Below, one piece after another: positions 5,890 to 11,454 of a DNA stretch of 11,454 bases (position 1 is its first letter; every line of letters starts with the position of its first letter). The notes beneath the pieces are model-generated. The model was not told where the DNA came from. It worked only from the letters and a program-made list of their open reading frames with translations, and ran no database searches. The DNA is from an uncultured Christensenellaceae bacterium (GTDB lineage Bacteria; Bacillota; Clostridia; Christensenellales; Christensenellaceae): NCBI GenBank assembly GCA_934373295.1, contig CAKROK010000065.1, positions 1-11,454 on the forward strand. The letters run 5' to 3'. Both the position numbers and the translations under genes were made by a program.

Positions 5890-7875
5890 TTATTTACCCT
5901 CGTACAGTCTTTCGTATATCATTTTTGTGGTCTCATATACGTTTACGGCCTTGGTTATCTCGCTGTCCGGGATGCTTATGCCGTATTTATCCTCAAGCTG
6001 GGTGATTATGCCTATTGCGGAAAGGCTGTCGCCGCCCAGCTCGGTCACGAAATGCGAAAAATCGCCAATCTTTTCGACGGGCAGAACGAGCACATCCGCG
6101 AAGATCGCCTTGACCTCGTTTTTCAAGGTGACGAAGCGCGGGTCGGTGTTTTCGGCAAAGCTCTCTTTGAGCTCCGTGCCGTCGTTGCCCATAAGGCGCT
6201 TTTTTTGCAGATCGAGCGTGGCGCTCTTGAACGTCTTATCCTCGACGAGCTTTTTTAACGTCTGACGCTTGACCTTAATGCCGTTTGCCACGGGGAGCGG
6301 CTGGCGAGCGATATACACCCTGCGTATCTGCTTATATATAGGTAGATGTACGTTTATCTCGTTTATATCGTCCGCAAGAGTGGCCATCGCCGCCGCGCCG
6401 TCATCCGCGACCGCCGCCACGAGCGTTATCTGCTCATAGGACTTGCCGATATTTGCGCCCAAAATGCAGTATTGCGTGACGTTTTCGAGCGAGTTGAAGC
6501 TGTCCTCCAGCTCGTCGGGATAGATGTTCTCGCCCGACTCGTTTATAATGACGTCCTTTAATCTGCCCTCGATGAACAGCCGTCCGTCGGATATCCTCGC
6601 GTAGTCGCCCGTGGCATACCACTGCTCTTCACGCGGGACGAGCTTTCCGCCGATCATCCTGCCCGTGAAGATGGACGCGCCGCTTATCGAAAGCTCGCCC
6701 TTTGAGGAGATCTTATAGCCGCAGCAGGTGAAGGGCTTGCCGACGCTGCCGTTTAATCTTTCCGTACAGCTGCCGGAGAGGTCGACGGAGGTTATGCCCG
6801 CCTCGGTCATGCCAAAGCCGTTGTGTATGGGCATGCCTATCGCGGTGAGCGTGCGCATTGTCTCGGGGATGATGTGTCCGCCGCCGTTTATTAAGAAGCG
6901 GATATCCTCGCCCAGCAGCGCGGAATGGACGCTCGCGAATTTCTTTTGAACGCGCTTACGCATCTTTTCGCCGCCCTTGCCCTTTTTGGACTGGAATTTT
7001 AAGCTCTTTTCGATACCCTTTTCCAGCTTTTTCCTGGTCTTTTCGTCCGCAAGCGCCATCTTTCTCGTCACGCCGCGTGCGATGTTGTTCCAAAGCAGGG
7101 GGACTGCGAACAGATGGGTGACGTGGTGCGTACGGCAGGTCTCGAATATGGTGCGCGGGTCCTTATCCGCTAAATATACCATGGTCTTTCCGAAGAACGT
7201 GAACCACATATACACCGCCATAAAGCCGAAAATGTGGTGCAGCGGGAGAAATACGAGCTGCTTTAGGCTGCCCTTTTTATAGTCGTACATTATGCTGCCC
7301 GTCTCGTCAGTCTCGAGTATGCCGCGGGTGGAGAGTATTTGCGCGCAGAACGCCTTTTCGTCATAAGCGAATATCTTCGCCGTGCCCGTCGTGCCGGACG
7401 TGCAAAGCGCGGTGTATTTGCCCCAAACGGGGGTGAAGTTCACGTCCTCGCGCTTATTTAATATGTCCTCGGGGGATATCTTTTTAAGCTCGTACTGCGC
7501 GGGGTCATCCGTGATTATCGCGACGGCGCCCGCCTCGTTCAAAAGATGCGCGGTCATCGCGGGCTCGGCGGCAGCGTCCAGCAGCAGCGGGCTGCATCCG
7601 CTCATGAGAATAGCCCAGTATAGCGCGGGCCAGTTCGGGCTGTTTTGCGCCTTTAGGCCGACAAATCCGGTAAGGCCGGCGAGGCTTTCCGTGAGAGCAG
7701 ACGCGACGCGGCGGTATCTGGCCGTCTCCTCGGCGTATGTCATGGACATCATCCCGCCCTCCGGTGTGGAGTATTCCGTGCAGACGCGGTCGCCGTAATC
7801 GGATAATATCGCAAAGATATTGGAAAAGCTCTGGTCAGCCTCCAGACGGTCGAGAGTTTTCATGCATTCTTTCAT
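5890..7875 (-). CDS. AMP-forming acyl ligase fused to an acyl/peptidyl carrier domain
   Basis: The N-terminal part activates a carboxylic acid with ATP to an acyl-AMP; the C-terminal carrier domain probably receives it as a thioester on phosphopantetheine. Visible ANL motifs in the 661 residues are the P-loop T159-SGTTGTAK, L-P-L-H-H-I-F-G-F (210-218), N352-GFGMTEAG, A421-TGDYAR, G437-RLKDVI with the hinge, and N531-GIKVKR with the likely adenylation lysine at 534 or 536. A Lys/Arg-rich helix at 271-312 is like those in long-chain acyl-CoA synthetases, which favours an acyl rather than amino-acid substrate. The carrier domain (about 580-661) has G614-GDSL with Ser617 as the pantetheine site. 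There is no condensation, reductase or thioesterase domain. ATG 7875 has AAGGAG 11 bases upstream; Met5 is a less likely start. The substrate and acceptor are unknown. Confidence 0.88.
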   Translation of the reverse strand: MKECMKTLDRLEADQSFSNIFAILSDYGDRVCTEYSTPEGGMMSMTYAEETARYRRVASALTESLAGLTGFVGLKAQNSPNWPALYWAILMSGCSPLLLDAAAEPAMTAHLLNEAGAVAIITDDPAQYELKKISPEDILNKREDVNFTPVWGKYTALCTSGTTGTAKIFAYDEKAFCAQILSTRGILETDETGSIMYDYKKGSLKQLVFLPLHHIFGFMAVYMWFTFFGKTMVYLADKDPRTIFETCRTHHVTHLFAVPLLWNNIARGVTRKMALADEKTRKKLEKGIEKSLKFQSKKGKGGEKMRKRVQKKFASVHSALLGEDIRFLINGGGHIIPETMRTLTAIGMPIHNGFGMTEAGITSVDLSGSCTERLNGSVGKPFTCCGYKISSKGELSISGASIFTGRMIGGKLVPREEQWYATGDYARISDGRLFIEGRLKDVIINESGENIYPDELEDSFNSLENVTQYCILGANIGKSYEQITLVAAVADDGAAAMATLADDINEINVHLPIYKQIRRVYIARQPLPVANGIKVKRQTLKKLVEDKTFKSATLDLQKKRLMGNDGTELKESFAENTDPRFVTLKNEVKAIFADVLVLPVEKIGDFSHFVTELGGDSLSAIGIITQLEDKYGISIPDSEITKAVNVYETTKMIYERLYEGK

Positions 7876-7936
7876 GCTATGTGGTGCTCCTTAATAAAAA
7901 TATAGATAATAGCAGTCTACATAATTAGACACATTA

Positions 7937-7965
7937 ATTTTATCACTTTGTCGAATGAATAACAA
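7937..7965 (-). promoter_or_regulatory. Promoter of the ligase-NlpC/P60 operon
   Basis: On the minus strand, TTGTTA (7965-7960) and TAAAAT (7942-7937) are separated by exactly 17 bases, with an extended TG one base before the -10. It lies about 60 bases upstream of the ligase start. Confidence 0.65.
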
Positions 7966-8054
7966 GCGGTAGAATGTGAACAATTTCGTCGAGACAGGTT
8001 GAAAGGATGCGTTAGACGTCGATCAAAAAATATTTGCAGTCAGTAGAGGATAAG

Positions 8055-8083
8055 TTGGAAAATCTATTAATTTTTTATAAAAT
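8055..8083 (+). promoter_or_regulatory. Candidate promoter P1 for the EF-G paralogue
   Basis: TTGGAA (8055-8060), 17 bases, then TAAAAT (8078-8083). It would give a leader of about 157 bases. Confidence 0.5.
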
Positions 8084-8087
8084 CCGC

Positions 8088-8116
8088 TTTATTTTTATAC
8101 GTAAATCTGCTATTAT
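8088..8116 (+). promoter_or_regulatory. Candidate promoter P2 for the EF-G paralogue
   Basis: TTTATT (8088-8093), 17 bases, then TATTAT (8111-8116). The -35 is weaker than in P1 but the -10 is good. Either or both could be used. Confidence 0.4.
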
Positions 8117-8233
8117 AAAAAGGTAGTCTGTTGAATGGGTAATTGTATCTTACTAAAAACCCGTTTGATGGGAATAAATTGTTTTTTCACAAATGAATTT
8201 TGAAAAGCATTTTGGCTGAAACATAAAGAGATT

Positions 8234-8238
8234 GGAGG
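8234..8238 (+). promoter_or_regulatory. Ribosome binding site that fixes the EF-G paralogue start
   Basis: GGAGG lies 8 bases before ATG 8247. An in-frame TTG at 8232 overlaps this site and so is not the start. Confidence 0.8.
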
Positions 8239-8246
8239 AACATTTG

Positions 8247-10322
8247 ATGAAGAACTACGAAGCGGCGGATATTATCAACATTGCGTTGGTCGGTCATGGC
8301 GGGGAAGGCAAGACCACTATGATCGAGGCTATGCTCAATGATGCCGGACTTACGGACAGAATAGGCAAGGTCGAGGACGGAAACACCGTGACCGACTTTG
8401 ACCCGGAAGAGGTTGAAAGAGGCTTTTCCATCATGACGGCGCTCGCGCCCATAGAGTGGAAGGGAAAGAAGATCAACTTCATAGACGCTCCCGGCAGATT
8501 CGACTTTGTCGGTGAGACGACGCAGGCTTATTACCTCGCGGATTGCGCCCTGATTTTCGCTAATGCGATGTCCGGACTGGGCGTAGGCAGCGAAAAGGCG
8601 TTTAAATACTGCAAGAAGCACGGCAAGCCCATGGCGATCGTCGTAAACGCGCTCGATAAGGAGCATTCCAACTTTGAAAAGGCGTATGACGACGTTAAGG
8701 AGAAGCTGGGCGCGGCTGTCACGGCTATGCAGATACCGATAATGAACGGCGAAAAGCTCACGGGCTATGTTGACGTTTTAAAGGGCAAGGCATATGAATA
8801 CGGCGATAAGGCGGCGTTAAAAGAAGTCGCTATCCCCGGCGACCTTGAGGAATTCTATGAGACATATCGCGAGCAGCTCATCGAGAACGCTGCGGCGAAC
8901 GACGACGAGCTCATGGAGAAGTACTTCGAGGGCGAGGAGATAAGCGATAAGGAGATCGAGGCGGGTATAAAGGCCGGCATACTCTCTCAGGACGTAATCC
9001 CCGTTTTCGCGGCATCTGCGGCTAAGAACCAGGGCGTAATATCCCTGCTCGATGAGATCGTTACGTTCATGCCCACCGCCGACAAGGGCGCGGCATACAC
9101 CGCTGTTGACGGCGACGATGAAAAGGAGATTGCGATCTCCAAGGATGGCGAATTCGCGGCACAGGTCTTAAAGACCATCGCAGATCCCTTCCTCGGCAAG
9201 ATTTCTATAATAAAGGTAGTAAGAGGCGAACTGACGTCCTCCACCCCCGTGATGAACATGACCGCGGGCAAGGCGGAGAAGTTCTCATCCATCAACATAA
9301 TGAGAGGTAAGAAGTTAGAGGCAGTGACCAAGCTCAGCGCAGGCGACATCGGCGCTATACCCAAGCTCCAGTTCACCAAGACGGGCGACACGCTCTGCTC
9401 CGCTAACGATAAGCTCACGTTCAAGGCTGTCGAGTTCGGCGAGCCCTGCATCTCCCTCGCGGTCACCGCTAAAAAGCAGGGTGATGAAGAAAAGGTATTC
9501 GCGGGCCTGCACAGACTCGAAGAGGAAGACCCGACCTTCACCGTTACCTCCAATCCCGAGACGGGCGACACGCTCGTAAACGGCATGGGCGAAAGACACT
9601 TGGACGTAATCTGCAAGAAGCTCAAGAACAAGTTCGGCGTTGAGGCCGTATTAAAGGAGCCTAAGGTCGCATACAGAGAGACCATCAAGAAGGCGGCGTC
9701 CGCAGAAGGTAAGCATAAGAAGCAGTCCGGCGGTTCCGGTCAGTTCGGCGTGGTTCAGATCAAGTTCGAGCCTATCTATGACGGCCCCGAGTTCGAGTTC
9801 GTAAACGCCATCGTGGGCGGCGTTGTTCCGAAGGAATACATCCCCGCGGTTGAAAAGGGTCTCGTTGAGTCCATGAAGACGGGCGTTTTAGCGGGCTATC
9901 CCATGGTCAACGTCCGCGCGACGCTGTTCGACGGCAAGTATCATCCCGTCGATTCCAAGGAAGTCGCGTTTAAGTCCGCGGCAAGACTCGCATACAAGGC
10001 GGCTTGCGCAGAGGCTAACCCGGTCCTCTTAGAGCCCATCGGCAAGGCGGAGGTTATCGTCACCAACGAGTACACCGGCGACATCATGGGCGACCTCAAC
10101 AAGAGGAGAGGCAGAGTTTTAGGTATGCATCCCGTTGAGGACGGCGTAATGGTCGAGGCAGAGGTGCCTATGTCCGAAATGGTCAAGTACGCGACCGACC
10201 TGCGCTCCATGACGCAGGGCAGAGGCACGTTCTCTATCAAGTTCGAGAGATACGAGGAAGTTCCCGCGAACATCGCCCAGAAGGTCATCGAGCAGGCCAA
10301 GAAGGACATGGAAGAAGAGTAA
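8247..10322 (+). CDS. EF-G-like translational GTPase (elongation factor G paralogue)
   Basis: At 691 residues this is a full-length, five-domain EF-G homologue. G domain: G16-HGGEGKT (G1), R58-GFSI (switch I), D80-APG (G3), N134-ALD (G4), and A-S-A-A-K-N-Q-G-V (G5 region). Later domains are well conserved: G446-MGERHLD in domain III, K492-QSGGSGQFG and G563-KYHPVDS with tip His566 in domain IV, and R620-RGRVLG in domain V. Three G-domain sites depart from canonical EF-G: Gly19 replaces the Asp of G-H-x-D-x-G-K-T, Arg84 replaces the catalytic His after D-x-P-G, and Ala135 replaces the Lys of N-K-x-D. The S-G-G-S-G-Q-F-G loop matches the EF-G II-like class. It is therefore probably a second EF-G, not the str-operon copy, with a role in translocation, recycling or ribosome rescue. 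Codons such as ATC and AAG are favoured over the ATA seen in neighbouring genes, which hints at high expression. It stands alone with its own terminator. Confidence 0.9.
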   Translation: MKNYEAADIINIALVGHGGEGKTTMIEAMLNDAGLTDRIGKVEDGNTVTDFDPEEVERGFSIMTALAPIEWKGKKINFIDAPGRFDFVGETTQAYYLADCALIFANAMSGLGVGSEKAFKYCKKHGKPMAIVVNALDKEHSNFEKAYDDVKEKLGAAVTAMQIPIMNGEKLTGYVDVLKGKAYEYGDKAALKEVAIPGDLEEFYETYREQLIENAAANDDELMEKYFEGEEISDKEIEAGIKAGILSQDVIPVFAASAAKNQGVISLLDEIVTFMPTADKGAAYTAVDGDDEKEIAISKDGEFAAQVLKTIADPFLGKISIIKVVRGELTSSTPVMNMTAGKAEKFSSINIMRGKKLEAVTKLSAGDIGAIPKLQFTKTGDTLCSANDKLTFKAVEFGEPCISLAVTAKKQGDEEKVFAGLHRLEEEDPTFTVTSNPETGDTLVNGMGERHLDVICKKLKNKFGVEAVLKEPKVAYRETIKKAASAEGKHKKQSGGSGQFGVVQIKFEPIYDGPEFEFVNAIVGGVVPKEYIPAVEKGLVESMKTGVLAGYPMVNVRATLFDGKYHPVDSKEVAFKSAARLAYKAACAEANPVLLEPIGKAEVIVTNEYTGDIMGDLNKRRGRVLGMHPVEDGVMVEAEVPMSEMVKYATDLRSMTQGRGTFSIKFERYEEVPANIAQKVIEQAKKDMEEE

Positions 10323-10347
10323 ACCTAAAGAGCATATTCACAACGAT

Positions 10348-10375
10348 AAAAGCGTCGGTTTTCCGGCGCTTTTTT
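10348..10375 (+). terminator. Intrinsic terminator after the EF-G paralogue
   Basis: GCGTCGG pairs with CCGGCGC (one G-T wobble) around TTTT, with A's before and six T's after. It starts 25 bases after the stop. Confidence 0.9.
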
Positions 10376-10447
10376 AGTATTAATAATCAGAGGAATAAAC
10401 TGCGGTTTATTCGTTATGTTTAAAAAAATCAAAATCATAAAAGAGGG

Positions 10448-10476
10448 TTGATTTTTCGACATATATATACTATAAT
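10448..10476 (+). promoter_or_regulatory. Promoter of the small membrane-protein operon
   Basis: TTGATT (10448-10453), exactly 17 bases, then a perfect TATAAT (10471-10476). This is the best-matching sigma-A promoter in the window. Confidence 0.8.
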
Positions 10477-10606
10477 AAAAATCAAAGAAGAGCATGAGGC
10501 TCTTGAAAAGGCACAGAAGTGCTTATTGATTCTGTTTTTTACAAGAGACGAGTAATGTATGCATATGAAGGCATATGACTTTTCAGAAGAAAAGTTGTAT
10601 GTTTTT

Positions 10607-10636
10607 TGTTATTATACGAAAGGCTCTGTGTAGAAT
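10607..10636 (+). promoter_or_regulatory. Possible second promoter closer to the gene
   Basis: TTGTTA (10607-10612), 18 bases, then TAGAAT (10631-10636). It would give a short leader that still includes the ribosome binding site. It is weaker than the upstream promoter and could be chance in AT-rich DNA. Confidence 0.35.
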
Positions 10637-10650
10637 TATATTAATATTTT

Positions 10651-10656
10651 GGAGGA
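10651..10656 (+). promoter_or_regulatory. Ribosome binding site that fixes the first small membrane-protein start
   Basis: GGAGGA is 8 bases before ATG 10665. The frame stays open upstream to ATG 10575, but that start has no ribosome binding site. Confidence 0.8.
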
Positions 10657-10664
10657 CCATAATT

Positions 10665-11078
10665 ATGGCATGTTTTCTCGTTCCGGCCGCAGAAGCGGTA
10701 ATTACAACGGTTGCCGAAAAGGTGATCAAGTCTAAAGAAAAGGAAGAAACGGTTAAGGTTTCTTTACCTAACGGCGCTATAGAGGAAGCGACAAAGATTA
10801 AGTTTTCGACTAAGCTCGGCTGGCTGAATAAGCTTCTTTGGGGCGGCTCTGCGCTGCTTGCGTTTGAACATGTATGGCACGGAGAGGTTGTTCCGTTCTT
10901 CCCGTTCCTTACAGCTGTTAAGAGTGGCGAAACGGCGGAAATGCTTGCGGAGATGGGAAGCGCCGGAGTAACGATGGCTGTCCTTGTTACTGTTGTGTGG
11001 GTCGGTATGCTCGCGGTTTCGTCTATCATAGAAAAGAGAGCTTTGAACACTAAAAAACTCGCACAGGAGGAAGCATAG
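10665..11078 (+). CDS. Small membrane protein of unknown function, first of a pair
   Basis: I do not recognise a characterised family. The 137-residue protein starts with a hydrophobic stretch (2-20), then a charged, probably cytoplasmic loop (21-52, with K-S-K-E-K-E-E and a beta-like segment). Next come a hydrophobic region at about 53-84 rich in Trp and Phe, and a clear membrane helix at about 100-122 ending in a basic-acidic tail. Inside the middle hydrophobic region is F67-E-H-V-W-H-G-E74, with two His and two Glu in eight residues, which could bind metal or a proton; this is inference. The composition is not that of a toxin or a signal peptide. It shares a promoter, leader and terminator with the next gene, two bases away, so the two products probably form one membrane complex. 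Confidence 0.8.
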   Translation: MACFLVPAAEAVITTVAEKVIKSKEKEETVKVSLPNGAIEEATKIKFSTKLGWLNKLLWGGSALLAFEHVWHGEVVPFFPFLTAVKSGETAEMLAEMGSAGVTMAVLVTVVWVGMLAVSSIIEKRALNTKKLAQEEA

Positions 11079-11080
11079 GA

Positions 11081-11395
11081 ATGACTTTGTTAACAACGGT
11101 TTTTGCCGCGATCACTGCAACTGTTATATGGTATAAGAACGCCCCGAAAAGCGAGATGAAGCTCGGAGTGCTTTGCTGGATGTATTGGGGTGCATCATTG
11201 ATGTGGCTCGTCGATGCGATCTTTGAGTATGCAGAGCTTGGTGCAGAGTTTTTTACGCCTGCTCCTGTAGACATGCTAAACGATTTTTATCTCGGTCTGT
11301 CTGTAGTTGCACTGGGATTGATCATCTGGCTCGTTATACTGCTCATAAAAGATCCGAAGGGTGTTGTCAAGGCGACATTATTTAAGAAAAAATAA
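11081..11395 (+). CDS. Small membrane protein of unknown function, second of a pair
   Basis: The 104-residue protein has three predicted membrane helices: about 3-19, about 29-50 (rich in Trp, Met and Leu, followed by D-A-I-F-E-Y), and about 68-92. It ends in a short basic tail (K-D-P-K-G, then K-K-K), which by the positive-inside rule puts the C-terminus in the cytoplasm. No catalytic motif or known family is recognised. Conserved-looking features are W-Y-K-N after helix 1, W-L-V-D-A in helix 2, and an extracytoplasmic or loop segment F-F-T-P-A-P-V-D-M-L. AGGAGG (11065-11070) lies 10 bases before the ATG and inside the end of the first gene, so translation is probably coupled. Confidence 0.8.
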   Translation: MTLLTTVFAAITATVIWYKNAPKSEMKLGVLCWMYWGASLMWLVDAIFEYAELGAEFFTPAPVDMLNDFYLGLSVVALGLIIWLVILLIKDPKGVVKATLFKKK

Positions 11396-11406
11396 ATGGT
11401 GAACGC

Positions 11407-11438
11407 AAGCGGCGTTGCAGATCAGGCAGGCCGCTTTT
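11407..11438 (+). terminator. Probable terminator of the small membrane-protein operon
   Basis: AAGCGGC (11407-11413) pairs with GCCGCTT (11430-11436) across a 16-base loop, ending in TTTT. It starts 12 bases after the stop codon. Confidence 0.6.
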
Positions 11439-11454
11439 ATATTGCGGGTAAAGC

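Larger units (their letters stand above)
7876..8246. other. Divergent intergenic region
   Basis: This gene-free stretch is AT-rich and separates the minus-strand ligase operon from the plus-strand EF-G paralogue. It holds one good minus-strand promoter, two candidate plus-strand promoters and a leader of about 130-160 bases before the EF-G start. In that leader, GTTGAATGGG (from 8130) and GTTTGATGGG (from 8163) form a near direct repeat, with ACCC between them at 8159-8162 that could pair with the first copy. No riboswitch or small gene is recognised. Confidence 0.6.
10376..10664 (+). other. Intergenic region with promoter and long leader
   Basis: The first 70 bases hold nothing recognised. 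A strong promoter at 10448-10476 is followed by a leader of about 180 bases with three short hairpins: AAGAGC/GCTCTT (10488-10504), GCAC/GTGC (10511-10522) and CATATG/CATATG (10562-10577). AGGCTCT recurs at 10497-10503 and 10621-10627, so AAGAGC could pair with either copy. Two tiny open frames lie in it, at 10494-10529 (11 codons) and 10565-10633 (22 codons); neither has a good ribosome binding site. No known riboswitch is recognised. Confidence 0.55.

Noticed and set aside
5468..6265. 265-codon plus-strand frame spanning the hydrolase-ligase junction
   Set aside because: It runs antisense through two well-supported minus-strand genes and the gap between them, with low-complexity Arg/Gly and Ser-rich translation.
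8187..8666. 159-codon minus-strand frame at the EF-G start
   Set aside because: It is antisense to the GTPase motifs and covers the leader and ribosome binding site of the real gene.
8987..9688. 233-codon minus-strand frame within the EF-G paralogue
   Set aside because: It is antisense to conserved EF-G domains and rich in Ser/Leu/Val, as expected from the reverse of GC-biased codons.
8247..10322. EF-G-like gene as a tetracycline resistance ribosomal protection protein
   Set aside because: The domain IV loop S-G-G-S-G-Q-F-G and the length fit EF-G II-like proteins; no TetM-type C-terminal features or mobile context are seen.
10416..10451. Short frame coding M-F-K-K-I-K-I-I-K-E-G
   Set aside because: It has no ribosome binding site, and it lies upstream of and overlaps the promoter of the next operon.

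Overview
The window looks like chromosome from a Gram-positive anaerobe of the class Clostridia (Bacillota). This rests on clear AGGAGG-type ribosome binding sites, sigma-A-like promoters with TATAAT or extended TGn boxes, short hairpin-plus-T terminators, frequent AUA and AGA codons, two single-membrane wall enzymes (an S11 D-Ala-D-Ala carboxypeptidase and an NlpC/P60 hydrolase), and a Mrp ATPase with an N-terminal cysteine cluster next to a C_GCAxxG_C_C redox protein. Genus cannot be fixed by eye. No tRNA, rRNA, CRISPR array, transposase or phage gene was found.

Layout. 1-322: a non-coding, hairpin-rich stretch ending in a terminator (149-178), then an extended -10 promoter. 323-1843 (+): secreted, membrane-anchored D-Ala-D-Ala carboxypeptidase with a TTG start and an arginine-rich tail, closed by a terminator. 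1923-2816 (+): Ppx/GppA phosphatase. 2877-4152 (+): Mrp-type Fe-S carrier ATPase overlapping a cysteine-rich redox protein, closed by a terminator. 4203-4315: a long imperfect palindrome. 7875-4445 (-): a probable two-gene unit, an acyl/AMP ligase fused to a carrier-protein domain followed by a secreted NlpC/P60 hydrolase with two peptidoglycan-binding domains and a Thr/Pro/Lys linker. 7876-8246: divergent promoter region. 8247-10322 (+): an EF-G paralogue with altered GTPase motifs. 10471-11438 (+): a self-contained unit of promoter, long leader, two small uncharacterised membrane proteins and terminator.

How the parts relate. The two ends of the first half deal with the cell wall: DacF-type trimming of stem peptides and NlpC/P60 cleavage of them. 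The ligase-carrier protein upstream of the NlpC/P60 gene may supply an acyl group for an envelope process, but no transferase is present to show it. Mrp and the cysteine-rich protein are translationally coupled and probably share an iron-sulfur or redox role. Ppx/GppA acts on polyphosphate or pppGpp. The EF-G paralogue is a single-gene unit with its own promoter region and terminator. The least explained part is the 3' end, where two small integral membrane proteins share one operon; the first carries a charged E-H-x-x-H-G-E motif in or beside a hydrophobic segment.
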